Assembly: GCF_948329515.1 (NCBI RefSeq)
Contig: NZ_CAOJCN010000008.1
Span: 183,263-247,262 of the forward strand
Source of the DNA: Cohnella rhizoplanae
Lineage (GTDB): Bacteria > Bacillota > Bacilli > Paenibacillales > Paenibacillaceae
DNA length: 64,000 nucleotides
Direction: 5' to 3'
The notes under the pieces: generated by a model
What the model saw: the letters and a program-made list of their open reading frames with translations, nothing else
The model's database searches: none
Told to the model about the DNA's origin: nothing
Translations under genes and position numbers: made by a program
Shown: positions 46,627 through 55,175 of the stretch, piece by piece
Layout of the letters: every line of letters starts with the position of its first letter
Numbering within the stretch: the stretch's first letter is position 1

Positions 46627-47673
46627 ATGAGTCTGACCTATCGGGAGACCAAGCAGCAATACGCGGCATTGCGCCAAACTTACGAATACATGCTCGGCGA
46701 GCGGGAGCGGATTGAAGCAATCGTGAAAAAAGCCGCGCCGTCCTCGCTCTCCTTCCTCGGATGCGGGTCCAGCTATTGTCTATGCGAATCCGCCGCGTTC
46801 TCCGTCCGACTGCGCGCCGGCATGGCGGCGCAGGCGTATGCGGGCGGCGATCTGCTGCTGAACGGCGAGCGCTACCTGCCCGCGCTGACGGGCACGCTGC
46901 TGGTCGCGCCTTCCCGTTCCGGCAGCACGACGGAGGTCGTCGAGGCCGTCCGTCTGCTGCGCGCCAAGGCGCGATTCCCGCTGCTGGCGATCTCCTGCGT
47001 CGCCGACTCCCCGCTGTCCGCCGAGGCCGACCTTGCGCTGGAGCTGCCGTGGGCGTTCGACGCCAGCGTCTGCCAGACCCGCACGGTCATCAATCTGTAC
47101 GCGGCCAACCTGCTGATCGCCGCCTTCCTCGGCGGCGACGAAGCGCTCGTCGCCTCGATAGACGACGCTATTCGCGAGGGCGAAGCGTTCATGGAGCGGG
47201 TGGAGCCCGGCCTTCGCAAGGCGGCCGGAGCGGACTGGACGCACGCGATCGTGCTGGCGGACGGCGAAGCGAAAGGCCTGGCCGGCGAGGGCGCGATCGC
47301 GCTTACCGAGATCGCGGGCGTGCAGGCCCAGTCGTACCATCTGCTCGACGTCCGGCACGGGCCTATGGTCGTTGTCGGTCCGGGCACGCTTGTCATCGCT
47401 GCCGTCTCGGGCGGCGGAGAGACGCGGCACCGGCACAATCTGCTCCGCGACCTCAAAGGGCGGGGAGCGACCGTTATCGCCTACGCCGACACGGCGGATG
47501 CGGAAATCGAAGCCATCGTGGATTATGCCGCCTTCTCCGGCATTGCGCTCGACCCTGCTGCGCAGGGCATCCCCTTCCTCTTCTTGTCGCAGATCGCGGC
47601 TCTCTGCCGCGCCGAGCGTCTGGGCATTGACCCCGACCAACCGGACGGGCTGGTGGCTTGGGTCGAGCTCTGA
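46627..47673 (+). CDS. SIS-domain sugar-phosphate isomerase/deaminase (AgaS/GlmS-like)
   Basis: 348 residues, start ATG after GGAGG. Two SIS (sugar isomerase) domains: the first has SFLGCGSSYCLCESAAFSVR and LLVAPSRSGSTTEVVEAVRL, and the second VQAQSYHLLDVRHGPMVVVG, matching the sugar-phosphate-binding loops of AgaS, FrlB and GlmS. There is no glutaminase domain, so it would act as a deaminase/isomerase on an amino-sugar or fructosamine phosphate. Divergent from the aldolase-kinase-DeoR operon, which supports a galactosamine-type route, but the assignment is inference. Confidence 0.85.
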   Translation: MSLTYRETKQQYAALRQTYEYMLGERERIEAIVKKAAPSSLSFLGCGSSYCLCESAAFSVRLRAGMAAQAYAGGDLLLNGERYLPALTGTLLVAPSRSGSTTEVVEAVRLLRAKARFPLLAISCVADSPLSAEADLALELPWAFDASVCQTRTVINLYAANLLIAAFLGGDEALVASIDDAIREGEAFMERVEPGLRKAAGADWTHAIVLADGEAKGLAGEGAIALTEIAGVQAQSYHLLDVRHGPMVVVGPGTLVIAAVSGGGETRHRHNLLRDLKGRGATVIAYADTADAEIEAIVDYAAFSGIALDPAAQGIPFLFLSQIAALCRAERLGIDPDQPDGLVAWVEL

Positions 47674-47693
47674 TAGGACCGGTTGGCGAGTTG

Positions 47694-47870
47694 AAGAAGC
47701 TCTAATAGCTGCTTCTTGAGCCGTGCCGGCCGGTCGGCGGTCCAAAGTAGCTCCAATGGAGACTTCTTGCTACATGTCGGCCGATCGGCGGCGCAAAGTA
47801 GCTCCAATGGAGACTTCTTGCTGCATGTCGGCCGGTCGGCGGCGCAAAGTAGCTCCAATGGAGACTTCTT
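47694..47870. repeat. Intergenic hairpin array 2 (four units, about 51-bp pitch)
   Basis: CTCCAATGGAG recurs at 47751, 47802 and 47853 with a decayed first unit (palindrome centre about 47706), so centres fall about 51 bp apart. Each unit carries CTCC-AAT-GGAG extended by AAGT...ACTT, followed by TTCTTGC and a GGCCGGTCGGCGG spacer. The array lies between the convergent ends of the SIS gene (47673) and the Gfo gene (48018). Open frames through it are repeat artefacts. The 60 bp after it holds only the Gfo terminator. Confidence 0.9.
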
Positions 47871-47949
47871 GCCGCATCAAATAACCGTCCTTCGCGCACA
47901 TGGTCGCACGCTGCTGCTTCCATTTAAGCGGAGGGGGGTTTTTAGCGTT

Positions 47950-47998
47950 AAAAAAAAGAGCTGTCCCCGTCATATCCCATGACCTTCGGAACAGCTCT
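47950..47998 (-). terminator. Terminator after the Gfo/Idh/MocA gene at 48 kb
   Basis: On the minus strand AGAGCTGT...ACAGCTCT (8-bp stem, extended inward by CC/GG) is followed by TTTTTTTT. It ends the seven-gene operon. Confidence 0.85.
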
Positions 47999-48017
47999 GC
48001 TACTACGAGACTCTTAG

Positions 48018-49097
48018 TTACGCGCTATAAATCTGCGGATTCTGCCGCCTGCACTCTTCCATGACCCACATTTGCTGCCGGACCTGCTCCGGCGTGATCT
48101 CCAGCGGCGCGCCTTCCGTGAGCGAGCGGTGGAGCATCAGATACAGCTTCTCCGTCATATAGCCGAACAGGCTCTGCCCCTCGGGCAGCGACATCGCCCA
48201 TTCGTCGCTATGCCAGGCCAGCGTCTCGTTGCAATAGGCTGGCAGTCCCGCGGCATTGAACAGCGGTTCCTTCGTCAGCTGCTGAACGGGCGCTTCCTCC
48301 GGCTTGAAGTACTTCCACTCCAGCTGGCTGGAGCTGCCGCGCAAGCCGCCGTTCGTCCCCTGAATGTTCCAGGAATCCTGCGGATACGCGGCGCAGGAGG
48401 AGATCTCGATGTCGATCGTCGGACGGCCGGGACCTCGCATGAGCAGCTTCACGTAGTCCTCCGCATCCCCGAACGTATTCGCCCGGTCCATGATGCACGT
48501 GATCTGCGGCTCTGCGTCGATGCCGAACAGCTGCAGCGCCTGATCGACCGGATGCGGCCCTGTATTCATGAGATTGCCGCCGTTGTTGCTCTGGAGCGTC
48601 TGCCAGTCCCAACGGCGGGCGAATCCGTTCATGTCGATGCTCACCTGCACGATGCGGCCGAGCACGCCGGAATCGATCACCTGGCGGATCTGCTGGAACG
48701 CGGGATGGTATCTGGACTGCTGGAAGACGGCGAGCAGCTTGCCGGAGCGCTTGGACGCCTCGATCAACTGGTCGACTTCCTCCGGGGACTTGGCCAGCGG
48801 CTTCTCGCACAGCACGTTAAATCCTTTGTTGAGCAGCTCGAGCGTGATCGGAAAATGCTGGTGGCTCGGCGACGCGTTGACGATGAGGTCGAGCTGCTCG
48901 CCGTCCGCCATCTCCTGCCAAGTGGCGTACGTATTGCAGCCGAATTCCTCTTGGGCGAGCGACCGGCGCTCCGGTATGGAATCGGCGATCGCGGCGATAC
49001 GGTACTGGCCCGTTAGCTGCACGAGCAGCTTGCCGTGGATGTCGCGGCCGCTGCGGCCCTGTCCGATGATGCCGACCTTCAATGGGGTTGCCGTCAT
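48018..49097 (-). CDS. Gfo/Idh/MocA-family oxidoreductase C
   Basis: 359 residues, ATG overlapping the AraC gene stop (ATGA). Rossmann motif VGIIGQGRSGRDIHG, NAD-linked EKPLAKSPEE block, catalytic region NTGPHPVDQALQLFG. Last gene of the 54.8-to-48.0 kb operon. The family is NAD(P)-dependent and acts on sugars or cyclitols. Two such genes in one operon suggest an oxidation/reduction cycle, for example a 3-keto intermediate, as in known inositol and 3-ketoglucoside pathways. Confidence 0.92.
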   Translation of the reverse strand: MTATPLKVGIIGQGRSGRDIHGKLLVQLTGQYRIAAIADSIPERRSLAQEEFGCNTYATWQEMADGEQLDLIVNASPSHQHFPITLELLNKGFNVLCEKPLAKSPEEVDQLIEASKRSGKLLAVFQQSRYHPAFQQIRQVIDSGVLGRIVQVSIDMNGFARRWDWQTLQSNNGGNLMNTGPHPVDQALQLFGIDAEPQITCIMDRANTFGDAEDYVKLLMRGPGRPTIDIEISSCAAYPQDSWNIQGTNGGLRGSSSQLEWKYFKPEEAPVQQLTKEPLFNAAGLPAYCNETLAWHSDEWAMSLPEGQSLFGYMTEKLYLMLHRSLTEGAPLEITPEQVRQQMWVMEECRRQNPQIYSA

Positions 49098-50014
49098 ACG
49101 TTCATCCCTCTTTCTTCCTTAGGCCCGGCGGAGGCGCCGAACGTTTTTTTGTATTCGGTAGGGGTAATGCCCGTGCGCTTCTTGAACGTGCGGATGAAGT
49201 GGCTCAGGTGGCGGTAGCCGACCTGGAATCCGATCTGCGTGACCGTGAGCGACTGGCGCCGGATCAGCGCCTTCGCCCGCTCGATGCGGACCTCGTTCAC
49301 GTAGTCGATGAACGATTGCCCCGTCACGTGCTTGAACATGTGGCTGAAATACGCCGGCGCCATATTCGCGATATAAGCGCCGTGCTCGAGCGGGATGTCC
49401 TGGCTGTAATTGTCGTGAACGTAGCGTCTGGCTTCCTCGATCGGTTCCCGTTCGGCGGCGACCGGTTGCCGGCTCGGTTTGCGCTGGACGGCCCTGTATT
49501 CCCGGTCCGCCACCATCAGCAGCTTGACCAGAGTCACCCGGATCGCGAACTCGTACCCGACCTCCTTGAGCTCGTATTCGTCCTGCATGTCCTGCAGCAG
49601 CTGCAAGACGAGCGGCTGCCTGTGCTTGCCGACATGGAGCCAGGAATGCGGCGCGGAGGCCGGCCCCGGCGTCAGGTACCGCTTGAGTGCATCCTCCATC
49701 GGCCCCAGATGGCCCTCCAGCAGCTCCGGCGAGAAGTCTGCCAGGATCAGCTCGAACGCTTGGTCCTCGATGGCGCGGATGCTGTGCCCGGTACCCGGCG
49801 CGATGATGAACAGATCTCCTTGGCTGACGGTCAGCGACCTGCCGAGCATCTGGTGATTGCACATCCCCTTGCGGACGTAGGCGATCTGGACGTAGTCGTG
49901 CATATGCAGGCTCTGCTTCAGGAGCGGGCTGGAGTACCGGAATATTTTAAATGGAAAGTCCCTGTTCAGCTGGTGCCGTCCTTCTAAATAAGGGATATCC
50001 AAGTCTTCGTTCAC
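49094..50014 (-). CDS. AraC-family transcriptional regulator (cupin type)
   Basis: 306 residues, GTG start at 50014 behind AGGTGG. N-terminal cupin-like sensor (HMHDYVQIAYVRKGMCNHQM, DLFIIAPGTGHSIRAIE) and C-terminal AraC double helix-turn-helix (IPLEHGAYIANMAPAYFSHM to LSHFIRTFKKRTGITPTEYK). It lies inside the operon, 17 bp after the TIM-barrel gene, so it probably senses a pathway sugar and regulates the operon. Confidence 0.93.
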   Translation of the reverse strand: MNEDLDIPYLEGRHQLNRDFPFKIFRYSSPLLKQSLHMHDYVQIAYVRKGMCNHQMLGRSLTVSQGDLFIIAPGTGHSIRAIEDQAFELILADFSPELLEGHLGPMEDALKRYLTPGPASAPHSWLHVGKHRQPLVLQLLQDMQDEYELKEVGYEFAIRVTLVKLLMVADREYRAVQRKPSRQPVAAEREPIEEARRYVHDNYSQDIPLEHGAYIANMAPAYFSHMFKHVTGQSFIDYVNEVRIERAKALIRRQSLTVTQIGFQVGYRHLSHFIRTFKKRTGITPTEYKKTFGASAGPKEERGMNV

Positions 50015-50031
50015 GAGACCACCACCTGTCG

Positions 50032-50883
50032 TTACGCCGTCGCGATCAGCTTGCGAACCACCTCGAAGTCATGTTCCAGACGCTCGTACGCAGGGAACGG
50101 CGCATGGCACTCCAGCGTCACCCAATCCGCGTATCCCGTCTCGCGCAGCGCGTCGAACAGCGGCTTGTGATCGGCTCCGCCCTCGCCCAGCCGGCTCTGA
50201 ATGAACAACTCCCGTCCGTGACGGGTCGTACTCGCGAACGTGCCCGGCGCGCCGAGCTCTGCGATTCGGAGCTCATCCTTGACGTGGACGTGCATCAGAC
50301 GGCGTCCCAACTGCAGGACGGACTCTCGGCCGTAGTCCGTATCCGTGATGTACATATTGCCGGCATCGTGGATCATCCCGATGTTCTCGTTCTCGATCAT
50401 GCCGAGGAGGCGCAGGCTGCTGTCCACCGTCTCGACCAGCGAGTCGTTGTGAATCTCCATGAGGACGTTCACCTCATGCTTCTTGGCTTCCTCCGCGATC
50501 AGGTTCATCCAGTAGGCGGCCTTGGCGTAGTGGTAGTCGAGCGCCTTGAAGGCATTGGGACCGCCGGGGAAAACGCGGATCATACGCGTGCCCAGCACGT
50601 CGGCGATTTCGAGCAGCCGTTTGAATTCCTCGAAGAACTTCTCCGCCTGTGCGTCGTCGACTTCCGAGAAGCCGCCGATATAGCTGGCCAGCACGGGGAT
50701 CGGAAGCCCGAGGCTGTCGGAGAGCGCCTTGACCTCCTTGACCCTGGCCATGCTGCTGGTCGGCGAGATATGAGGCTCCCGCGCCGCGATCTCGATGCCG
50801 TCCATACCCAGTCGCTTCGTCAGATGCATCGCTTCCTGAATGCTGTGCTCGATAAAGACGCCGCTGAATGCCGCGAATTTCAT
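50032..50883 (-). CDS. Sugar phosphate isomerase/epimerase (TIM barrel) A
   Basis: 283 residues. Xylose-isomerase-like TIM barrel (AP_endonuc_2 clan): FSGVFIEHSIQEAMHL near the start, then metal-site Glu/His/Asp clusters in VLMEIHNDSL, GMIHDAGNMY and MHVHVKDEL. Members epimerise or isomerise ketoses, including tagatose, psicose and 3-keto sugars. It lies 32 bp after the atypical NagA gene. No exact substrate can be given. Confidence 0.88.
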   Translation of the reverse strand: MKFAAFSGVFIEHSIQEAMHLTKRLGMDGIEIAAREPHISPTSSMARVKEVKALSDSLGLPIPVLASYIGGFSEVDDAQAEKFFEEFKRLLEIADVLGTRMIRVFPGGPNAFKALDYHYAKAAYWMNLIAEEAKKHEVNVLMEIHNDSLVETVDSSLRLLGMIENENIGMIHDAGNMYITDTDYGRESVLQLGRRLMHVHVKDELRIAELGAPGTFASTTRHGRELFIQSRLGEGGADHKPLFDALRETGYADWVTLECHAPFPAYERLEHDFEVVRKLIATA

Positions 50884-50915
50884 TTTCGTTTCCCCCTGTT
50901 CTCGATTGAAGCGCT

Positions 50916-52091
50916 CTATCGTTCGCCTACAACGCCATCGTCCCCGAAGACGATCTCCCCCGCTTTGCAGGTGCTATCGATACGGAGCTTGCCGTCGTCC
51001 CGCCGGAACAATACGATATCCGCCGGAGCGCCGACGGACAATCCCGCCGCGGCAGGCAGCCTCATAAATCCGGCCGGTCTGACCGACGCCATGTCCCAGG
51101 CGTCCGCCAGGCTCGCGATGCCGCGATCCGCCAGCTGCCCGATGCCCCAGAGCAGCATCTGCGCGGACCCGGCCAGCAGCCCCTCCTGCTCCGCCAGATG
51201 GAGCCGGCCTGCCGGCGTCAGGACGACGCGGCCGCCGATATGCGTCTCGTACTCGCCCGGCGGCATGCCGCTCAGATACACGGCGTCGCTGACGAGCATC
51301 GCCTTCGGCCCCTTCACCTTGAGGACGACCTGCAGCACCTGATCCGGAAGATGGAACCCGTCCGCGATCAGGCAGCTCCACAGTTCGTCCTGCGCCAGCT
51401 GCTCCCAGAGATAGTTGGGGTGACGGGGCAGCATGAGATGGGCGCCGTTGCCGAAGTGGGTCGACATGCGGGCGCCGGCCGCGACCGCTTCTTTGATCTG
51501 CTCCGCAGTGGCCGCGGTATGGCCGATGGAGACCGTGACGCCGTTATCGGTGCAGCGTCTGATGAACGCGGCGCTCCCCTCCCATTCGGGAGACAGCGTG
51601 AGGATGGAGATGCGGCCGCCGGCCGCCTCCTGCCATCTGCAGAACAGCTCCCAATCGGGGGCCCTGACATACTGCCGGCCGTGCGCGCCCCGCGCGCCGT
51701 CCTCCGGCGAGATGAACGGCCCCTCCAGATGGATGCCCGCGATGCACGCTGCCGCCGCGGAGTCATGCTCGCAGGACTGGGCGATCGCCGCGAGCTTGGA
51801 GGCGATCGCCTCCGGACCGTTCGTGATCACGGTCGGATAGCAGCCGGTCACGCCCTCCCGCCACAGCTCGCGCACGACCGTCCCGGGGAGCTCCGGCGGG
51901 AGCGGCAGCCGGTTGAAGTCATGCCCGGCGAAGCCGTTGATCTGCAGGTCGACCAGTCCCGGCGCAGCATACGGCAGCGCATTCCGCTCGGCCTGATCGG
52001 CCTCCGCGGGCGCGATCCGCGCGATCCTGCCCGCTGCGATCTCGATCTCGACAGGTTCTTCGGTGCGATAGTGGAGCGCCTTGAGGATCAT
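50916..52091 (-). CDS. NagA-like deacetylase with altered substrate loops
   Basis: 391 residues from the ATG at 52091, overlapping the nagB stop by 4 bp (ATGA); the longer frame is a shadow of nagB. Overall amidohydrolase/NagA fold: PGLVDLQINGFAGHDFN, GIHLEGPFISPEDGARGAHG (metal Glu), SIGHTAAT and VSDAVYLSGMPPGEYE with the catalytic Asp. It departs from standard NagA where THLFNAM and the REPG loop should be: here STHFGNGAHLMLPRHPNYLW. That region contacts the sugar in known NagA, so the acylated substrate may not be plain GlcNAc-6-phosphate. Co-expressed with NagB. Confidence 0.85.
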   Translation of the reverse strand: MILKALHYRTEEPVEIEIAAGRIARIAPAEADQAERNALPYAAPGLVDLQINGFAGHDFNRLPLPPELPGTVVRELWREGVTGCYPTVITNGPEAIASKLAAIAQSCEHDSAAAACIAGIHLEGPFISPEDGARGAHGRQYVRAPDWELFCRWQEAAGGRISILTLSPEWEGSAAFIRRCTDNGVTVSIGHTAATAEQIKEAVAAGARMSTHFGNGAHLMLPRHPNYLWEQLAQDELWSCLIADGFHLPDQVLQVVLKVKGPKAMLVSDAVYLSGMPPGEYETHIGGRVVLTPAGRLHLAEQEGLLAGSAQMLLWGIGQLADRGIASLADAWDMASVRPAGFMRLPAAAGLSVGAPADIVLFRRDDGKLRIDSTCKAGEIVFGDDGVVGER

Positions 52092-52870
52092 CGGACCGCC
52101 TCCCCGTAAGCATCGAGATCCACGTACAGCGTACAGTCGGGATGTCGCCTCAGGCTCGTGGACGGACAGGCCGCCCGGATCGGCTCGCTCAGCGTCCGGC
52201 CGACGGCCTGCCGCTTCGTGGGGCCCGGCACGGCGCAGTACAGATGCGCGCCGGATAGCAGCGCCGGCACCGTTAGCGTCAGCGCATGCGTCGGCACGGC
52301 ATCCATGTCGGGGAAGCAGCCGTCGTTCACCTGCTGCCGCCTGCAATCCTCGTCGAGCTCGACCGGCTTGATCAGCAGCGGGTCGTCGAAGTCGGCGACG
52401 GGCGGATCGTTGAACGCGATGTGACCGTTCTCGCCGATGCCGAGACAGACGATATCGATCGGTGCCTCCGCCAGCAGACCCGCATACCGGCTGCATTCCG
52501 CATCGCTGTCGTTGGCGCCGTCGATCAGATAGACCGTGCCCGGCTTCACCCGGTCGAACAGCCTTTCCTGCAGATAGCGACCGAAGGCTTGGGGGGATCC
52601 CGGGGGCAAGCCCAGATATTCGTCCATATGAAAGGCGGTAATCCGCGACCAGTCGACGTCCGGATCCGCTGCAAGCGCATCCAGCACCTCGTTCTGCGAG
52701 GGAGCCGCCGCGAAGATCATGCGGATGCCGGGCTTCGTCCCCAGCAGTTCCTTGATCTTCGCGGCGACGTCCGCCCCTGCCGCCGCGCCCATCTCGGCCC
52801 GGTCCCGGTATATCCGGACCTTCAGGTCGTCCGCCTTCATTTCCTTGACCGGCTGCCGCAAGTTCGTCAT
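52088..52870 (-). CDS. nagB: Glucosamine-6-phosphate deaminase (NagB-like)
   Basis: 260 residues, ATG at 52870, overlapping both neighbours by 4 bp (ATGA at each end). NagB hallmarks: SRITAFHMDEYLGLP with the catalytic Asp and Glu, LGIGENGHIAFNDPP, and the PTHALTLTVPALLSGAHL segment. It converts glucosamine-6-phosphate to fructose-6-phosphate and ammonia. Here it is embedded between a Gfo/Idh oxidoreductase and an atypical NagA, so it may handle a related amino-sugar phosphate. Confidence 0.88.
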   Translation of the reverse strand: MTNLRQPVKEMKADDLKVRIYRDRAEMGAAAGADVAAKIKELLGTKPGIRMIFAAAPSQNEVLDALAADPDVDWSRITAFHMDEYLGLPPGSPQAFGRYLQERLFDRVKPGTVYLIDGANDSDAECSRYAGLLAEAPIDIVCLGIGENGHIAFNDPPVADFDDPLLIKPVELDEDCRRQQVNDGCFPDMDAVPTHALTLTVPALLSGAHLYCAVPGPTKRQAVGRTLSEPIRAACPSTSLRRHPDCTLYVDLDAYGEAVR

Positions 52871-53913
52871 TCGGCTCGTACCTCCTCTTGATGCTCCCCG
52901 ATCGCGATCTCCGCCCGGCGTCTCGCGCTCTCGTAGATGGTTTCGACCAGCCTGACCGCCCTCCATCCGTCCTCGCCGGAGCTTAACGGCTCGGTTCCCG
53001 TCTCGATGGCGGCGATGACGTCGAGGAATTGGCTCTGATGGAACTCGGCCACGATGTTCTTCGGATCGGTGACGCCTCCGTACGATTGCTCCTGCGCCCA
53101 ATTGGGCTTTTCCCAGCCCGGCACGGACCAGCGTACGATGGAGCTCCCCTCCAGCTTGATCGTCCCCTGCTCCCCATAAAGCGTGATCGTCGCGGGATAC
53201 CCGGGCTGTACGCTAGTCGATGCCATCACCGTGCCGTACGCGCCGCTCTCGAACTGCAGGATGGCCAGCCCCAGATCCTCCGCCTCCATGCGGTGCGTGA
53301 GCGTGGCCGTCTTGCCGAACACCGTGCGGGCGTCCCCCGCGAACCAGAGCAGCAGGTCCAGGCCGTGGATGCCCTGGTTCATGAGCGCGCCGCCGTCCTC
53401 GGCGATCGTTCCCCGCCACTCGGCGCTGTCGTAATAGGCTTGGCTGCGGTAGAATGGAAGCGTCATCTCCGCCAGCAGCAACCTGCCGAGCGCGCCCTCG
53501 TCCAGCACCCGCTTGATCAGCTGGTTGTTGGCCTCGAATCTGCGCTGGGCGATCGACGAGAGGACGACGCCGCGTTCGCGGGCCGTATCCGCCATTCGCC
53601 TCGCGTCGCGCGCGTTCATGGCCATCGGCTTCTCCACGATCAGGTGCTTGCCGGCGTTCAGTACGTCGAACCCTACGGACGCATGACTGCCGCTCGAGGT
53701 CGTTACGCACACGATGTCGATATCCTCTCGCCTCAGCAGCTCGCGGTAGTCGGTAACCCAGTCGCAGCCCTCCTGCTCCGCGACCGCTCTCGCCCTGCTC
53801 TCGGTCCTGCTGGAGACGGCGACCAGCTTGGCGTCCTCGATCTGGCCGATGGCCTCCACATGCCTGACGGAGACATCGCCGCAGCCGATAATGCCGAATC
53901 CCCACTGCGCCAT
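52867..53913 (-). CDS. Gfo/Idh/MocA-family oxidoreductase D
   Basis: 348 residues, ATG after GGAGG, three bp after the first gene of the operon. Rossmann motif FGIIGCGDVSVRHVEAIGQI, diagnostic VEKPMAMNARDARRM, catalytic region MNQGIHGLDLLLWFAGD. A canonical family member, unlike copy B at 42.7 kb. Second gene of the operon. Confidence 0.92.
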   Translation of the reverse strand: MAQWGFGIIGCGDVSVRHVEAIGQIEDAKLVAVSSRTESRARAVAEQEGCDWVTDYRELLRREDIDIVCVTTSSGSHASVGFDVLNAGKHLIVEKPMAMNARDARRMADTARERGVVLSSIAQRRFEANNQLIKRVLDEGALGRLLLAEMTLPFYRSQAYYDSAEWRGTIAEDGGALMNQGIHGLDLLLWFAGDARTVFGKTATLTHRMEAEDLGLAILQFESGAYGTVMASTSVQPGYPATITLYGEQGTIKLEGSSIVRWSVPGWEKPNWAQEQSYGGVTDPKNIVAEFHQSQFLDVIAAIETGTEPLSSGEDGWRAVRLVETIYESARRRAEIAIGEHQEEVRAE

Positions 53914-53916
53914 CGC

Positions 53917-54771
53917 CTATACCTCCTTCGCCAGCGCGCGCAGCGCGTCGAGCGTCATCCGGGTCCCGGTCATCCGGCTGCCGTCTCTGGGCACGTAGTG
54001 CGTCTCGATGGTAAAAAGACCTTCATAGCCGTCCGCCGCCAGCGCCCTCAGCTGCGCGATGACCGGCACGTCCCCGGAGCCGAGCGGCACGCAGCGCGCT
54101 TTGCCGTCGGGGCCGAAGCACGCATCCTTCAGATGCACGTGGGCCGCGTAGGGCCTGATCGTCTCGTAGCCCAGCGGATACGCCTCCTTGCCCGCGTGCG
54201 CTTCGTTGCCAGGGTCCCACAGCGCGCGCAGTGCCGGCGAGCCGACCGTACGGACGAGATCCGCGACCTCGCGCGCCGATCCGCCGTTGCACGAAGACTC
54301 GTTTTCCAGCAGCAGCACGACACCGGCGCTCTGCGCGATGTCGGTCGCCCGCCGCAGATGTCCGGCGATCTCTCCTGCATAGCGTTCGGGCTCCCGCTCG
54401 CGCCAGAAGGAGAAGATCCGGATTCGCTTGGTGCCCATCAGGTCCGCGAGCGCGATGACCCGCGACAGCTTGGCGAAGTGGGCGTCGACGCTCTCCTCGG
54501 CCTGGCCGAACGTATCTCCTGAGGCGACAGGCCTCGCGGGATCCAGGGCGCACTTGAACACCGGCGAGGCGATGGCGGATATGTACAGCCCCCTCGCTTC
54601 CGCCTGACGGCGGACTTCCCTTGCTTGCTCGTCGCTTAGGCTCGCCGCATTCCGCCCGTCGACGACGCGTACCTCCACATGCGCCAGTCCTTGCTCCGCC
54701 GCCCAGTCCAGCGCTTCCTCGTAGCGGTCGGACACTTCATCCGTCAGTACGCCCAATCTGCTAATGAACAC
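53917..54771 (-). CDS. Sugar phosphate isomerase/epimerase (TIM barrel) B
   Basis: 284 residues, GTG start at 54771 after GAGGGGAG. MFISRLGVLTDEVSDRYEEALD matches the opening of xylose-isomerase-like TIM barrels, with Glu/Asp/His clusters in LLLENESSCN, ALWDPGNEAHAG and VHLKDACFG. First gene of the seven-gene operon. It is only distantly like the TIM-barrel protein at 50.0-50.9 kb, so two different isomerisation steps are likely. Confidence 0.88.
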   Translation of the reverse strand: MFISRLGVLTDEVSDRYEEALDWAAEQGLAHVEVRVVDGRNAASLSDEQAREVRRQAEARGLYISAIASPVFKCALDPARPVASGDTFGQAEESVDAHFAKLSRVIALADLMGTKRIRIFSFWREREPERYAGEIAGHLRRATDIAQSAGVVLLLENESSCNGGSAREVADLVRTVGSPALRALWDPGNEAHAGKEAYPLGYETIRPYAAHVHLKDACFGPDGKARCVPLGSGDVPVIAQLRALAADGYEGLFTIETHYVPRDGSRMTGTRMTLDALRALAKEV

Positions 54772-54874
54772 TCGCTCGGCTCCCCTCGCTTTGCGCCTTC
54801 TTCCTCCTACTATAGCAACTTCGTCCGGCTAGAAGTTGACCTTTTTTGCGAAGGATATTTACATTTTTTAAGGA

Positions 54875-54907
54875 AACAAAAAACCCCCGGCCATAAGGCC
54901 GAGGGTT
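54875..54907 (-). terminator. Terminator of the DUF4177 gene
   Basis: On the minus strand AACCCTCGGCC, loop TTAT, GGCCGGGGGTT and TTTTTG form a strong hairpin with T-run, just beyond the DUF4177 gene (stop at 54953). It also insulates the sugar operon promoter region. Confidence 0.88.
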
Positions 54908-54952
54908 GCGTGCGGATGAAGGACGAGCTAATCTGAGGCTGGCTGTCACCGT

Positions 54953-55150
54953 TCATAAAGGGCGCTTGAAGACGACGATGATATCGCGGGAAGCGCCTTG
55001 TCCCTGGCTCGTATCGAAGCAGGACACCAGCTCCCAGCCTTCATAGCCGTACCGGTTCAGCTCGTCCTGGAACTCCTGCTCGTCGACCTTGCCGCCGAGC
55101 CAGCCGCCGGTCTTGTACTTGAGCGTGCAGTATTCCCACTTCGTTCCCAT
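54953..55150 (-). CDS. DUF4177-family small protein
   Basis: 65 residues from the ATG at 55150, behind GGGAGG; the frame to 55213 adds an unrelated extension. MGTKWEYCTLKYKTGGWLGG, the Glu-rich middle and NRYGYEGWELVSCFDTSQ match the DUF4177 pattern (conserved WEY and GWELV). Function unknown in the family. It lies 25 bp downstream of a second small gene (starting at 55496) and is transcribed with it. Confidence 0.85.
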   Translation of the reverse strand: MGTKWEYCTLKYKTGGWLGGKVDEQEFQDELNRYGYEGWELVSCFDTSQGQGASRDIIVVFKRPL

Positions 55151-55175
55151 GGCTAGTTCCTCCCGGTCGCAGCCT

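Noticed and set aside
47702..47982. Small repeat proteins in array 2
   Set aside because: The 51-bp unit is a multiple of three, so frames stay open by periodicity; no start signals.
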